From Liolophura sinensis (lineage: Eukaryota > Mollusca > Polyplacophora > Chitonida > Chitonidae), in NCBI RefSeq assembly GCF_032854445.1, contig NC_088302.1, forward strand, positions 7,621,338 through 7,685,337: DNA of 64,000 bases. Direction: 5' to 3'. The position numbers were made by a program, and so were the translations under genes. Positions 1 to 10,900 of this stretch are shown here, piece by piece; position 1 is the first letter of the stretch, and each line of letters starts with the position of its first letter. The notes under the pieces were generated by a model that saw nothing but the letters and a program-made list of their open reading frames with translations, had not been told where the DNA came from and did not search any database.

Positions 1-120
1 AACTGCCTGCACCCAAATACAGTTCATGAAGTCTATCAAATTGAATAGCTTATTGAATTTTACGGAAAATACTCTATATTCGTATTCTGGACTTGAAACC
101 CCTTTCTTTTCCTTATGTAG

Positions 121-245
121 AGATTCAGTCATTGTTGCTGTCACGGACACAGTTACGGCTATATTCTGTGGCGCAGTCGTGTTTGCGGGTGTCGGCTGTA
201 TCGCACATCAGTCGGGATCTCACGTGGCTGAGGTCATCACTACAG
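121..245 (+). CDS. SLC6 exon a (TM7)
   Basis: The exon follows a pyrimidine-rich tract ending TATGTAG and ends CTACAG before GTACTG. Its first base completes an Arg codon; the rest reads DSVIVAVTDTVTAIFCGAVV and onward to HVAEVITT. This is SLC6 TM7. The usual N-S-x-T-S motif reads D-T-V-T-A. It ends in phase 1. Confidence 0.85.
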
Positions 246-3200
246 GTACTGATGACGTCAGTGGGATGAAATACAACATTAATGACGCCCTAGCGAGGTC
301 TGATCGTACATCGGATTTCATTGTATTTGGGGAAACTTTTGTCTGTGAACTTTTTCAGCACCTGCAGATTGTTACAAGGGGAAAATGTTATTGTCAAATT
401 TATACAGCTACTCAAATGTATCTAATAATGTTTTAATTATTCTTGATTGTATTGTTACACTTCAACACTTTTGATTGAGGTACAGCTTACCTTAGTTGAT
501 TTATGGCCGTATAAAAAATTGTTAAATAATTTACACTTCAGTTGTTGTATGTCCACTTAACAAACTTTTGATTAATTTATATATGTGGCCTTGCAGGTCC
601 TGGATTATCGTTCGTGACCTACCCTCAAGTGATCGCCTCCATGCCTGTGCCACATTTATGGGCAGTCTTATTTTTCCTCCTCATTCTGTTTCTTGGCCTG
701 GACAGCCAGGTAAGATTTGTCTATGTACATTAAGGGACATGAATTACTGGTGGCCACAAATCAGAAAGATTTTAGAAAATGTTTTTACTAATAGTTTCAC
801 TTTTAAAAGTGAAAACAAAATGCATTTTAAAATCTGAGAGTAATATGAAAACACCTGGCATGGTAAAGGCCTACACCTGGCATGTTCAGATAGTCGTCAA
901 TGCCTTGTTGAGTTGAACAAAAAACAAAGCCTTCACTTGAACAACATAGCAATAAAATTTCCATCGTAGAAAGTACAAACTTTTTGTTTTTCGAACCTCT
1001 ATCCAATGCAATCGCTGTGAGTTCAGTTCAAACCGGCTTCCTCTCCTGTTGAGCGTGGGAAGGTATGCAGCAGCTTGCGGATGGTCACGGATTTCACCAC
1101 GCTCTGTCTACTTTCCTCCTACCATGGCGTAAAACACCAGTAAAATAAATAAACGAATCTGTTACTTCTGGTTAAAAATATCCACTTTATTGAGCTAACA
1201 ACAATGGTTTCCCATTCCAGTTTGCGAATGTGAAGACAATTACTACAGGGCTCACCGACTTGTTCCCAGAAGTACTCTCTAACAGAAAGCCTCTGCTGGT
1301 TTTGGGATTCCTTGCGCTGTGTTTTATACTCTCTTTCCCTCTGGTAACACAGGTTAGAATGATGTTATTGTAATTATCAGTTGACTCCTACCAGACTGTT
1401 GGGGCGAGTTTGACTGGGGTCCTCGACATGTACAAGTCGTCACCTTATGCGGTATACGGCAGATGGTCTGTTATTGAACTTGACAATTTAGGAGTTTAGG
1501 ACAAAATGGAGGAATAGTTTTGTTATTTTAACAACAAAAAAGGCAATTTGATTTAAATTTTCTGTGTTTGACAAATTTTTTTTTATTTGATAATTAACAG
1601 TATGGACTGACCTCCATCGTGCATTCCCCTCCAACCGTACGTGGGAAGGTCAGCAGCAACCTGCGGATGGCCATGGGTTTTCGCCGGGTTCTACCCGGTT
1701 TCCTCCCACCATATTGCTGGCCGCCGTCGTAATCAGTGAAATTTTCTTGAGTATGTAAAACATCAGTCAAATTAATAAATAAATAAATCCATCGTGTAGT
1801 ACAGCACAAACGACACCATACCAAGGGAGGTCACTCTTCTGCTACCAGCAGAAAACTGACGGATTTTATGTCGGGGTGACACTGGCGTAAAAAATTTCTT
1901 ACATGACCTCAGAATTATTCGTATATTCCTATAAATTTCAATCGTCAAGTATTATTCAGTTGTTTTCGTTTCGCAGGGATGAGCCAATTATTCAGCTGAC
2001 TGCATAAATACTCCGGCACAAGTACTGCGGTAGAAGCGATGTTCCAGAATCGATGTTGTGACAGAAAGAAGCAATTTGTTATCTGCTCTTCAAAAACATC
2101 GTTCAAATCAACATATCTGACACAAACTAAGAGACTGGCAATATGATTTGAACTATTAAGCTTATACTGATATTACTTTATGTTTTCCTACTCTAGGGTG
2201 GCATTTATATTTTTCAAATCGTGGATTGGTACGCGTCTTTCTTCACCATTTTGTTGATAGCTGCCTGTGAGAGCGTGGTCATCACATGGATCTATGGTAA
2301 GAGGATACGTGAGACCTTTTTTAGAGTACTATTTTTTTTCAGGCCAAGTTTTTCAGCAATGGCGTAAGGATATGTTACCAAAACACTGTGGTAGAAGCCA
2401 TGTCGATTGCCAGACGAAATTCTTCGCCAAGAATACAACGTTGGCAGCTGCAGTAGATCAGCAAACCAAAAGTCGTAAGGATAAAGTTTAACTTTCTTAC
2501 CTATTATTCTAATCAATAAACTGATTGATATTTTGCAAGGTGCGGACCGGTTTCTGTCCAACATCAAGGAAATGGGATCCTTCGCTCCGGAATGGTTTCT
2601 TAGGTTTATGAAATTCTCCTGGATGGTTCTGGTGCCCTTGTCAATGATGGTAAGTGGAACATATGGTAAGTTTTGTATGCGATTGTTGTCATCGATTGTT
2701 TTATTTTATATGATCCTCGTGCACCACTAAATAATTTTGTCAAGGTAACATTCCACATTGAAACTGTGCATGAAATTCTACCGGTTGGTTTTGGTACCTC
2801 GTTTGAATTATTGTACGTAAGTCCGACATTCCCTTTTTAGTATTACTCTGCCAAAAATTATCTCTTAAATTTAACAGAAAGTCTGTTCTGTGAGTGATGC
2901 TAGAATCTATTCTCTTCTTGCAACAGGTTATTCTGCTAAAAATAGCACACATTTTCTATCAATTCAACATTGTTTTAGACTAACAGAGGGGGCCTCCGTG
3001 GCTCAGTTGGTTAGCGCACTAACGCAACGCAATGACACAGGAACCTCTCACCAATGCGGTCGCTGTGAGTTTAAGTCCAGCCTTGCAGCAACCTGCGGAT
3101 GGCCGTGGGTTTCCCCCGGGCTGTGTCCGGTTTCCTCTCACCATAATGCTGGCCGCCGACGTATAAGTGAAATATTCTTGAGTACGACGTAAAACACCAA

Positions 3201-5014
3201 TCAAAATAAATAAACATAAAATCAAATAAATCAAATACACTAACAGATATTGTCTTGAACAAAACAGAATATTATATTATAATAACAGTATACATTCTAG
3301 CATCACTCAGACAAGAGTTAGAATTAAGAGATTACTTTTTTTAGTGTATATGTCAGGAAATTGAGATTTTGGTTCTTGAATTGGTTCCTGAGGGTTTAAA
3401 AGTTCTCTCAATGGCTCTGGTGCCTTTGATAAGAATAGTGAATCTGGAGTCCTGTTTAAGTCTAACCAGATATTGTTAGCCAGATCAGAGTCCTGTAGGA
3501 TACCCAGGACATCAAGCAGGCATACAGCAGTCTGAGAAATCATTCAGGATTGAGTTCCACCATCACCGCGTTTGATTTTTCTAGATTATCCATAATGTAG
3601 TTCACCCAGGCGAAAATCAGCAAGCCAACAACATTGGTAAGTTGTTTGAACTCTGACTGACTAGGAATGATCTATTTTTGTGGTGTATATATATGTGTCC
3701 CCAGACAGCGCTGACGTTCGCCATGGCAACGTTTCGTTCGCCAAAGTACGGAGATTATGTATATCCCGATTGGACAAACGTGTTTGGTTGGATTCTGGCC
3801 ATTAGTAGCTCCCTGCCCATCCCTGGCTTTATGATCTATGCACTAGCCAAGGAAAGAGGAACGCTGCGTCAGGTATGTAGTTAGGTTTTGTGATTCTTCG
3901 ATGCAGATTTATTTATCTCTTTATTTATTTAATTGTTGTTCATCGCCATTTCCCAAGTTTTTCACTTATATGATAGTAAATAGTTTTATGGGAGGAAACC
4001 GCAGTGTCCGGGTTAAACCACCGACCTTTGGAAAGTACCTGGCGAACTTTCCATATGAGATGTACAGATATGTACACCGCTTAATGTCACAAAAGCGCCC
4101 AAAGGGTGGGAACCGGGAAATCTACAAATTCCATGACCAAGGCCGGTTTTAAACCCGCTTTTAGTCGTTGAAAAGGAGGCATCACTGCAATACAGATGAA
4201 CTGTAAAATAGAAGTACTTTAATAATTGTACCGATAGACCTACATTGTGTTGTCCTTAAGTTAGAAACCGTAACACAACAGTATACTAGGCTGGATGTGA
4301 ATTTATTCCAATCTCCCCCAGGTGATTTTTTATAATTCATCGTGGTTGGTTGATTTACTTATCTGATTGATGTTTAACGCCTTACTCAAAACTATTTCCC
4401 TTACACGATGGCGGCCAGTTTTATTTGTGAAAACCTCCAACCTTAGCAGATTACTTATAAACTTTCCCAAGCGTGACGTACAGATATGGTTTTTAACGAA
4501 CGTGTGTCCATCGATTGGGATCATCGTGGTTTGTGTCCATTCCTTTTCTAGTACCGGTATCTATTCATTTATTTGATTGCATTTAACGTCATGCTGAAGA
4601 ATTTTATCCTATACTATTTTTATGGGTGGAGGAAACTGGAGTGCCTTCACTGAACTACGTGCTCTGTTTGTGTTACAGTCGAATTGTTCTACAACTGAAA
4701 TGTAATATTTGCGGAAGGCATGTTACGAAATAGGGTTTGTCCTATTTCCAGTCAATTTTAATCAAATTCGACGATACAAATCGCAATGAGTGAACTCAGT
4801 TTAATGTGTTTCGATGTATACGTAGATAGCAGGAACGTTGTATTTGTATGCTACGTGCTATAGATAGTTAAATATCATTAAACGGGATGATTTTTTTCCT
4901 TATCTTTAGCGGTTAAAATCCTCGATTAAACCTGCTATCGGCAAAGGCGGTGTACGGATACCTGTGAGAGACGGTCCTGAGGTGGAGATGATGATGAAGA
5001 GTCCAAGTATTTAA
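121..5014 (+). CDS. SLC6-family Na+-coupled transporter, 3' part of gene (7 exons)
   Basis: Seven exons (121-245, 597-709, 1221-1352, 2197-2296, 2540-2649, 3705-3872, 4910-5014) join in frame with canonical GT/AG ends to about 284 residues and a stop. They match the C-terminal half of SLC6 neurotransmitter/amino-acid symporters: TM7 beginning RDSVIVAV, the GPGLSFVTYPQ loop, TM8 ending LGLDSQ (Na2-site region), TM9, TM10 (GGIYIFQIVDWYASFF), TM11, the YGDYVYPDWTNVFGW loop, TM12 and a short basic cytoplasmic tail. The 5' exons (TM1-6) lie left of the window. Known members carry amino acids, GABA, glycine, taurine or monoamines across the plasma membrane using Na+ and often Cl-; the substrate cannot be told here because TM1, TM3 and TM6 are missing. 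Oddities are Asp for the usual Asn and Ala for the usual Ser in TM7, and Lys for Glu just after LDSQ. A possible AATAAA lies at 5247. Confidence 0.9.
597..709 (+). CDS. SLC6 exon b (loop and TM8)
   Basis: Acceptor TTGCAG and donor CAG|GTAAGA. With the upstream phase-1 G it reads GPGLSFVTYPQVIASMP and then a hydrophobic helix ending FLGLDSQ. LDSQ is the hallmark TM8 motif that contributes to the second sodium site. It ends in phase 0. Confidence 0.93.
1000..1153 (+). mobile_element. tRNA-derived SINE (family 1), 5'-truncated
   Basis: Shows the B-box-like GTGAGTTCAGTTCAAACC area, the AACCTGCGGATGG-like core and the tail GGCGTAAAACACCAGTAAAATAAATAAA shared with the full copy at 52596. In intron b of the SLC6 gene. 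Confidence 0.75.
1221..1352 (+). CDS. SLC6 exon c (TM9)
   Basis: An exon of exactly 44 codons, phase 0 to 0, bounded by CCAG and CACAG|GTTAGA. It reads FANVKTITTGLTDLFPEVL, then a helix LLVLGFLALCFILSFPLVTQ. The family normally has Glu where this has Lys (FANVK). Confidence 0.92.
1625..1790 (+). mobile_element. SINE family 1, 3' part
   Basis: Core GGAAGGTCAGCAGCAACCTG, GCTGGCCGCCGTCGTA and an AAATAAATAAAT tail; the tRNA-like head is missing. Confidence 0.8.
2197..2296 (+). CDS. SLC6 exon d (TM10)
   Basis: Acceptor CTCTAG, donor TATG|GTAAGA, phase 0 to 1. It encodes GGIYIFQIVDWYASFFTILL followed by IAACESVVITWIYG, matching the family's G-x-Y-I-F-Q-L-x-D-x-Y TM10 signature. Confidence 0.93.
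2540..2649 (+). CDS. SLC6 exon e (loop and start of TM11)
   Basis: Acceptor TTGCAAG, donor ATGATG|GTAAGT, phase 1 to 0. It reads ADRFLSNIKEMGSFAPEWFL, then RFMKFSWMVLVPLSMM, matching the G-x-x-R-F-x-x-x-I-x-x-M segment that follows TM10. Confidence 0.9.
2988..3216 (+). mobile_element. SINE family 1, near full length with tRNA-like head
   Basis: Starts GGGGGCCTCCGTGGCTCAG. The A box TGGCTCAGTTGG and B box GAGTTTAAGTCC fit a pol III promoter. The tail is ACGACGTAAAACACCAATCA plus AAATAAA. It lies in intron e of the SLC6 gene. Confidence 0.88.
3705..3872 (+). CDS. SLC6 exon f (end of TM11 and TM12)
   Basis: A 56-codon phase 0 to 0 exon, acceptor CCCCAG, donor CGTCAG|GTATGT. It encodes TALTFAMATFRSPKYGDYVY, then PDWTNVFGWILAISSSLPIP and GFMIYALAKERGTLRQ. 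The Y-P-x-W-x-x-x-x-G-W motif before TM12 is a family hallmark. Confidence 0.93.
3907..4085 (-). mobile_element. SINE family 2 copy
   Basis: Carries ACCACCGACCTTTGGAAAGT and GGCGAACTTTCC, shared with 35935-36075, 51165-51312 and 57885-58035, with TTTATTTATTTAATTG at the inverted tail. Confidence 0.6.
4348..4430 (-). mobile_element. SINE fragment, tail part
   Basis: Decayed inverted tail: TTGATTTACTTATCTGATTG, TTTAACGCCTTACTCAA and ACGATGGCGGCCAG match the family 1 3' end. Confidence 0.55.
4910..5014 (+). CDS. SLC6 terminal exon (cytoplasmic tail)
   Basis: Acceptor ATCTTTAG, in phase with the previous exon, reading RLKSSIKPAIGKGGVRIPVR and then DGPEVEMMMKSPSI before TAA at 5012-5014. It is a basic, short C-terminal tail. 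A possible polyadenylation signal AATAAA begins at 5247. Confidence 0.8.
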   Translation, partial: RLKSSIKPAIGKGGVRIPVRDGPEVEMMMKSPSI

Positions 5015-5477
5015 CCTGGACTATGTTATCCTCATATAGGGCGGATTGCACTGGCCACAAAACAGCTGCTCAGATATGCATCTTGTCATTGTTCGAAAGT
5101 AAGAAAGCGACATGACAGAAAACAGTCCATCACTTAGTCTTCTATCTTCATAAAGACGAGACCAGTTACTCGCTAAATCGATGTCGCATTTCGTGCATTC
5201 ACGAAACATAAACCAATCTTCACGCTCTGTAAATCTCATTATTTGAAATAAATATTGGATTGTTAAAAACTGATCTCAATGAATTGGGATTTAACATTAA
5301 TGGTTGTTTGCCTTCTGACCTGAATCCTGGCATAAGCTTAATGCATAGTATTGCGATGCTGGTTGATTATTCCTGTACAACGACAACATGTAACCAGTGT
5401 TCTCAATGCTCTCACTAAGTAGCAGTATATGATTCTTACCATTGGTGTTTAGTGCATATCTAAAGAATACCTCTCAT
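5015..5477. other. 3' UTR and flank of the SLC6 gene
   Basis: No coding signal. AATAAA at 5247-5252 would give a 3' UTR of about 250 bases. The rest is AT-rich spacer. Confidence 0.4.
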
Positions 5478-5597
5478 CCATCTTGACTTTAATAAATCTC
5501 TCTTCCATCGTGACTTTAATAAATCTCTCTTCCTTAGTGACTTTAATAAATTTATTTTTTCCATCATGGCTTTAATAAATCTCTCTTCCTTCGAGTA
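5478..5597. repeat. Short tandem repeat, ~30 bp x 4
   Basis: Four imperfect copies of a unit containing GACTTTAATAAATCTCTCTT. Confidence 0.8.
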
Positions 5598-5618
5598 AAA
5601 GACCTCTAAAATGGATGT

Positions 5619-6058
5619 AAGCATCACTAAATAGACCACTTAAAACTATGCATTAATACACTTTCATTTATTTTATTTTTTTAGGTTTTTGTGAAAAGAG
5701 CTAAAGGCGCTCAAACATTTGGATTCTAAGATGGGCTTTATGGACCATACTATCAGCGTTTAGGGACTCTGACGTCAAAGGAAGCTTTTCCAACTCTAAT
5801 CACGACACTGAATGTTGGAATTTTTCTTTCTACCCGTGAGTAAAAGATTGTTGAAATGAAATTCCCAAAAATTCTTTCCTTCTGGTGAACATCAGAAAGA
5901 AAGGTGACGTGACGTCAGAGTTCCTAGATACCGTCAGTATGGCTCATAAAGCCCACCATAGTATTCATATATTTGAATACCTTTAAATACTCTTTAAAAA
6001 ATCTGAAAAAATGAATAAAAGTATTTTTATGCATAGTTTTCATCTGTCGACGTGATGA
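5619..6058 (-). mobile_element. MITE-like palindromic element, family 1, copy 1
   Basis: Imperfect long inverted repeat. The outer ends are CATCACTAAATAGACC (left) and an inverted CATCACGTCGACAG (right), both followed inward by AAAACTATGCAT. Each arm carries a TGACGTCA- or TGACGTC-like core. A second copy lies in the opposite orientation at 32490-32903. No coding capacity, so a non-autonomous DNA element is the likeliest reading. Confidence 0.75.
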
Positions 6059-7749
6059 ATCTTAGTTCGTATTTTAGCTTTTTTGACTAATATTGGGAAG
6101 CCGAACCCTTGGCAGAAGCCTAATCAGATACCTGACAAGCTGTTTTCTCAAAGAAGTCAGCGCCCTCAAGAACTTCCTCTCAGGCTGTCTTGATATATAG
6201 TGCTCACGTTTGTCTTAAATCTAACATGCCAGTCATTGCTTAATTATTACAATTATCATTTTTGTCATGGCACACAAATAGTGATAAATCTGTTAATATA
6301 TAACACAAGTTTTGAGAATTTCATAGGGCATTATCTTTGGACGACCAACGTTTTTAATTTGGACACTTCTTCTAATACAACCTAATTTTGTGCAAGTTAC
6401 AAAGTGTGAAGCAAGCTTACACGAGTATTATTTATCTAATACTATAAAGAAGGCTTTCCTTATTTTTGTTTTTGGCTTTTATGTAAAGGTGGGTTGTTTT
6501 AGTGAAAACCAAAACGGTTTTGAGCAAAATTTATAATTCGATTCCTAACAAAGAAAATGCATAAACATTATTCTTTATACTATATACAGTGTTTTTTCTT
6601 TTAAACACAGTGTATATATATTCTTTGGAACTTCAATATTTAAGTCAACTCTATACATCTATGCAGGGTATATTAATAACAAGCTCATCATTTCACCGTT
6701 ACACAGTACATGTCTGTTAGTGCTTACTGAGTGCTCATTTATCACTGTACACAATTATAATAGGTATGCAAAATGAGAATTTAGTCATATTCTACCATAA
6801 AACACTTCTGTAAAATGGACGATTAAAATTACCAGTAATAACTATGACCTTCAAAAAAGATAACAAAAATACATGTATATTCGTGTAAAAAGGACTTGAA
6901 AAGGGAGCATTTCCCAAAATACTCATGTGGCACGGTGCTAAAAAGTGTTTTACCCACAGACCGTTTTCTCGGCACCTTGTCAGAAGGACGATGTTATTTC
7001 TACTAGAATATACCATATTAGAGTTTCAAAACATTGGAGTTTCGAAGAGGCTACAAGAATATTTCTGATAAACATGTATTTCATAATGAGTTTTATGACT
7101 GTTTAAAGACTAATGGTTTTAAATACTTACATGAACTTGAAAATTCAAGTTTGGTGAAAGTGGTATCATCATATATTTATATACCCGGTATTTCACTTGT
7201 TATTTGCCAAAGAATATTTTACCTGTAAGACAGCTGTAAATCGATTACTGTACACCGGGTAGACATTTGAGTACATCACCGCACCTCGTCAGGTGTCTGA
7301 CAAACCTCCTGACCTAAAGCCATAGGTTTACAACGGGTGAAAGGTTAAATAGCATTCAATGTGGTTCTAAATGAGACCGTATAGACTGAATGTCCAGTGA
7401 GAGTCTATTAGCTTGACTTAACAAGTCTACAGTCAAAATATTAGTATAGCAATAATACATAAAAATGAAGAATCAATGGGAATAAACAGCTGCCGAATGA
7501 AACGTCTTTCCTTTGTATATGTCCACTTGACCATTTTACAGATCTCGGACCATGAGATCTCGAACCCGTCTTATAAAGTTGTCGCAAGGCTACGCCAAGC
7601 CCATTTATCATGGGGACCTATCTCTTCAATGTAGTTACCATGGACGTTAAAATGGAGGTAGTACCAAGCGCATGTTGCGACTAATACAGAACACTGGCCT
7701 TGGTAAGCCCTAGGCCGTCGCGACAAAGGGGCTATTCCCAGTGTCGATC
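6059..7749. other. Spacer between convergent genes
   Basis: Separates the 3' ends of the SLC6 gene (+) and the Roc/Death gene (-). AT-rich; I see no gene, array or recognisable element. Confidence 0.5.
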
Positions 7750-7937
7750 TCATGACCTGAGCAATTTCCTGTCCTGTAAATAAGTGACTAGATCTTGTCT
7801 CTGGATTTCCTCTAACTTCCTTATCAGTGTAGCGAGGGTAGCGGATCCTGACGCTGACCACTCCTTGAACAGCTCATTACATGGGTCTGGTTTGTCCGAC
7901 ATCAGTTCTACTTCACGGTGAGAGAAACCCAAAGCTC
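7750..7937 (-). CDS. Terminal exon, second half of Death domain
   Basis: Acceptor TATTTCAG; the first two bases complete a Gly codon, then ALGFSHREVELMSDKPDPCN, ELFKEWSASGSATLATLI and RKLEEIQRQDLVTYLQD, ending RKLLRS and TGA. It matches Death-domain helices 2-6 (LGFS...I/V, LLxxW, TxxxLxxxLxxxxRxDLV). Of the adaptor families it looks most like MyD88/IRAK-type Death domains, by eye only. Confidence 0.9.
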
Positions 7938-10900
7938 CTGAAATACAAAGTGAAATATCTGTGTAATAAGTTCTGTATAATACCGGTACCAATTAGAAAA
8001 ACCATGATTTGGCACATATTCAGAATGCTTGGATCCTGATCGAAAGTATGACTTTTGTTGAATCATTTTGTGGGTGTTTTTTGAATGCCTTTCCAGGTAC
8101 CTGACAAAACGACCTGGTTTCGAAAAAATGACACGACTGCGTCATAAAGGATCAGTCCCAAGATTTTGCGACTGGTTCTAATAATAAAGGTTATAACCTG
8201 TTAAAACAGTATATTACCGGGAGCGCCCTCCTAGAAACGAAAAAATGATTTTAAATCCATCGAAACAACCGATTTAATGTCCTAGCCGATCTCCAGCTGG
8301 TAGCCCGGTACGGCACAGCGGATCACGTCACAGATGACCAACCGCATGCTCTCTAGGCTGTATAACCTAGGAATTCGTATCAAAACAATGCCGTTTTTAA
8401 GATGGATTCTACCTACACAGAAGCAAATATACTGCCGGATCAATTTGGATCCCTAGTGGAAGACGGTGAAGTTCCGATTTTTAACACTGACATCTGTTGG
8501 CAGACTTTCGATTCTGAGCTTTCAGACGCTGAATTTGATCGTCGTCCAGGCATTTCCCCCCGCACAAGCAATAGGCACTGGTAAGTGTTATCCTGTGTTA
8601 CACTGTACATATTTTGTGCGTCTATCAAAATTTATCACTTATTTACCCTATTATTCTTTCCCTCTGTCCGCTTCACAACGATTATCATTCTATTCCGGGA
8701 GTACATATATGTATATGTGAGGACAATTCAGTGAATGTTTATTGTCGGCCTTGCGTATAGCCTATGCCTATTTAGTCGTGTACAACATAAATGCACCCAC
8801 GGCTTGGCATAAGTGTGCAAAGATTTGCTATCTTTTAGTTTTCAGTTCAGTTAAGTTTCAAGTTTTTACCGACTGTGACTCCCCCCACCCTCTTCATAGT
8901 AGCCAAATTCTTCGAATTCAGCTGTATTTCTCTCGTAGCTTTCAGTTGTAAAATGACAAGAGTAGACAGCTTTTGTGTGGGTACAACATTCTTCAGTCTT
9001 TTGTCCTGTAAATCCGCGTCTTCCTGAGGGTCAAATCGTTTGGAAACTTGAAAAAACTAACTCCTAACTCCTTCGACGACTCGTTTTTACAACCGTATGC
9101 AAAATAGCAAGACACTTCGAGGAGAAATTCGATATTCTTGTAGTCACTTTTGTTGCTTTTTAACACTAAACTAAATAGCGAAGTTCTGACAGCTCACAAA
9201 GGTTGGACTCGTATGACGTAACTCGGCGGAGACTACCGATTGTTGACGGAAAAAATGCATAGAACTAATCTCATTTTTGAGACTTTAAGTACAATATTAC
9301 TCCCATTAATGTGCCCTTTTTTAACATTTTGGGCACTCAGTTTAGCAATATATACAGGGGATAGTAATTATGAATAAAAAATAGCACTAATCCTTTAATG
9401 AGTAGTGGTATGACTAATGGTACCGGTCGTTAACTCATGTTTCCTCCACCCATAAAACAGTCCTGTTAGTGAAATATTTTTCCGAATGGCGTTAAACACG
9501 ATTGGAATATGTGCCCTAATCAGTATGCACCGATTAATCCAGAATATTTATTAATATTATTAGTTCTTTCTTTAACATGCTAAATCGCCCAATCAAATCA
9601 ACTCACCAGCTAACCCTTTCCAGTCGTTGGCGAGAACGAGTTCTCTGTTCAGAGAAGAACACAGATGCCTGTACACATTCTCTTGAAGATCAAGGACGTT
9701 GGTTTGTAGGTCAAGTTCCTCAAGATTACTCACATTTGTGTACCTTTTACGGCCTGGTCGGTCAATTCGTACCTGAAAACCCGAGATATTATAAATCAGC
9801 CATGGGTGTATGACTTATGGGTGTTTGATTAATCGGTCTTTGATTCATGGGTCTATGACTTATGGGTCTATGACACTTATGGGTCTATGACTCATGGGTC
9901 TATGACTTATGGGTGTATGACTTATGAGAGTTTGATTAATGGGTCTGTGACTCATGGGTGCATGGCTTATTGGTCTATGGGATTTATGGGTTTATGACTC
10001 ACGGGTCTATGACTTATGGTTCTATGACTCATGGGCGCATGTCTTATTGGTCTATGACTCTTGGTCCATGACTTATGGGTCCATTACATGTTCATAAAGT
10101 CAAGGGTCTATGACTTGCGGGCCTAAGACTCATGGGTCCGTGACTCATGGGTGCACAGCTTATTGGTCTATGACTTATGGGTCTATGACTCTTTGTCTGT
10201 GACTCATGTGTCTATGACTCATGGGTCTATGACTAATGGTGCATGACTTGGTGTATGACTTATGGGTCTATGACTCTTGGTGTATGACTCATTGGTCTAG
10301 GACTCATGGGCCTGTGACTCATGGGTCTAGGACTTGTGGGTCTATGACTCATGATGCATGACATGGTCTATGATTTATGGGTCTATGACTTGTGGGTCTA
10401 TGACTCATGGGTCTATGACTCATGGTGCATGACTTGTAGGTCTATGACTTGTGGATCTATGACTCTTGGTCTGTGACTCATGGGTCTATGACTTATGGGT
10501 TTATGACTCATGGCTCTATAACAATATGTACTTTGCTACTTTTAGGCATATACATAAACAGGCCTAATAAAGCCTTGAGTGCGGTTAATTGACAGGAGGC
10601 CGGATTTAACCAGTAATACGTGTGACCGTTTGCCAACTATTACACTGTCATCACAGCTCTGTTTTTACTCTCTCTGCTTTAGCTTTTGTACTATTTTTCT
10701 CATAGCTGATCTTAGATACAGTTTTTGTATGACAGCTTAATTTTCCCAGTCTACGACCGTGTTTCCGTGGTTGCCAACATCACTCGGTATCTAACAGAAT
10801 ACAACATCCTAACCTCTTTTAACTTAACGGGCTAAAATGTCAAGAATGAACGGATTTTTAAATCATTATTCGTTATTGCCTTGAGGCAGCAAAACTGGTC

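Noticed and set aside
2988..3070. Functional tRNA gene
   Set aside because: A and B boxes are present, but the sequence continues into a SINE body and does not fold into a full tRNA with paired acceptor stem.
3587..3638. 52-base exon candidate between SLC6 exons e and f
   Set aside because: It has AG and GT borders but would break the frame; exons e and f already join in phase and match the family without it.
9577..9813. Plus-strand frame over the Death-domain exon
   Set aside because: The minus strand has matching splice sites and a clear Death domain continued in the next exon; the plus frame is its shadow.
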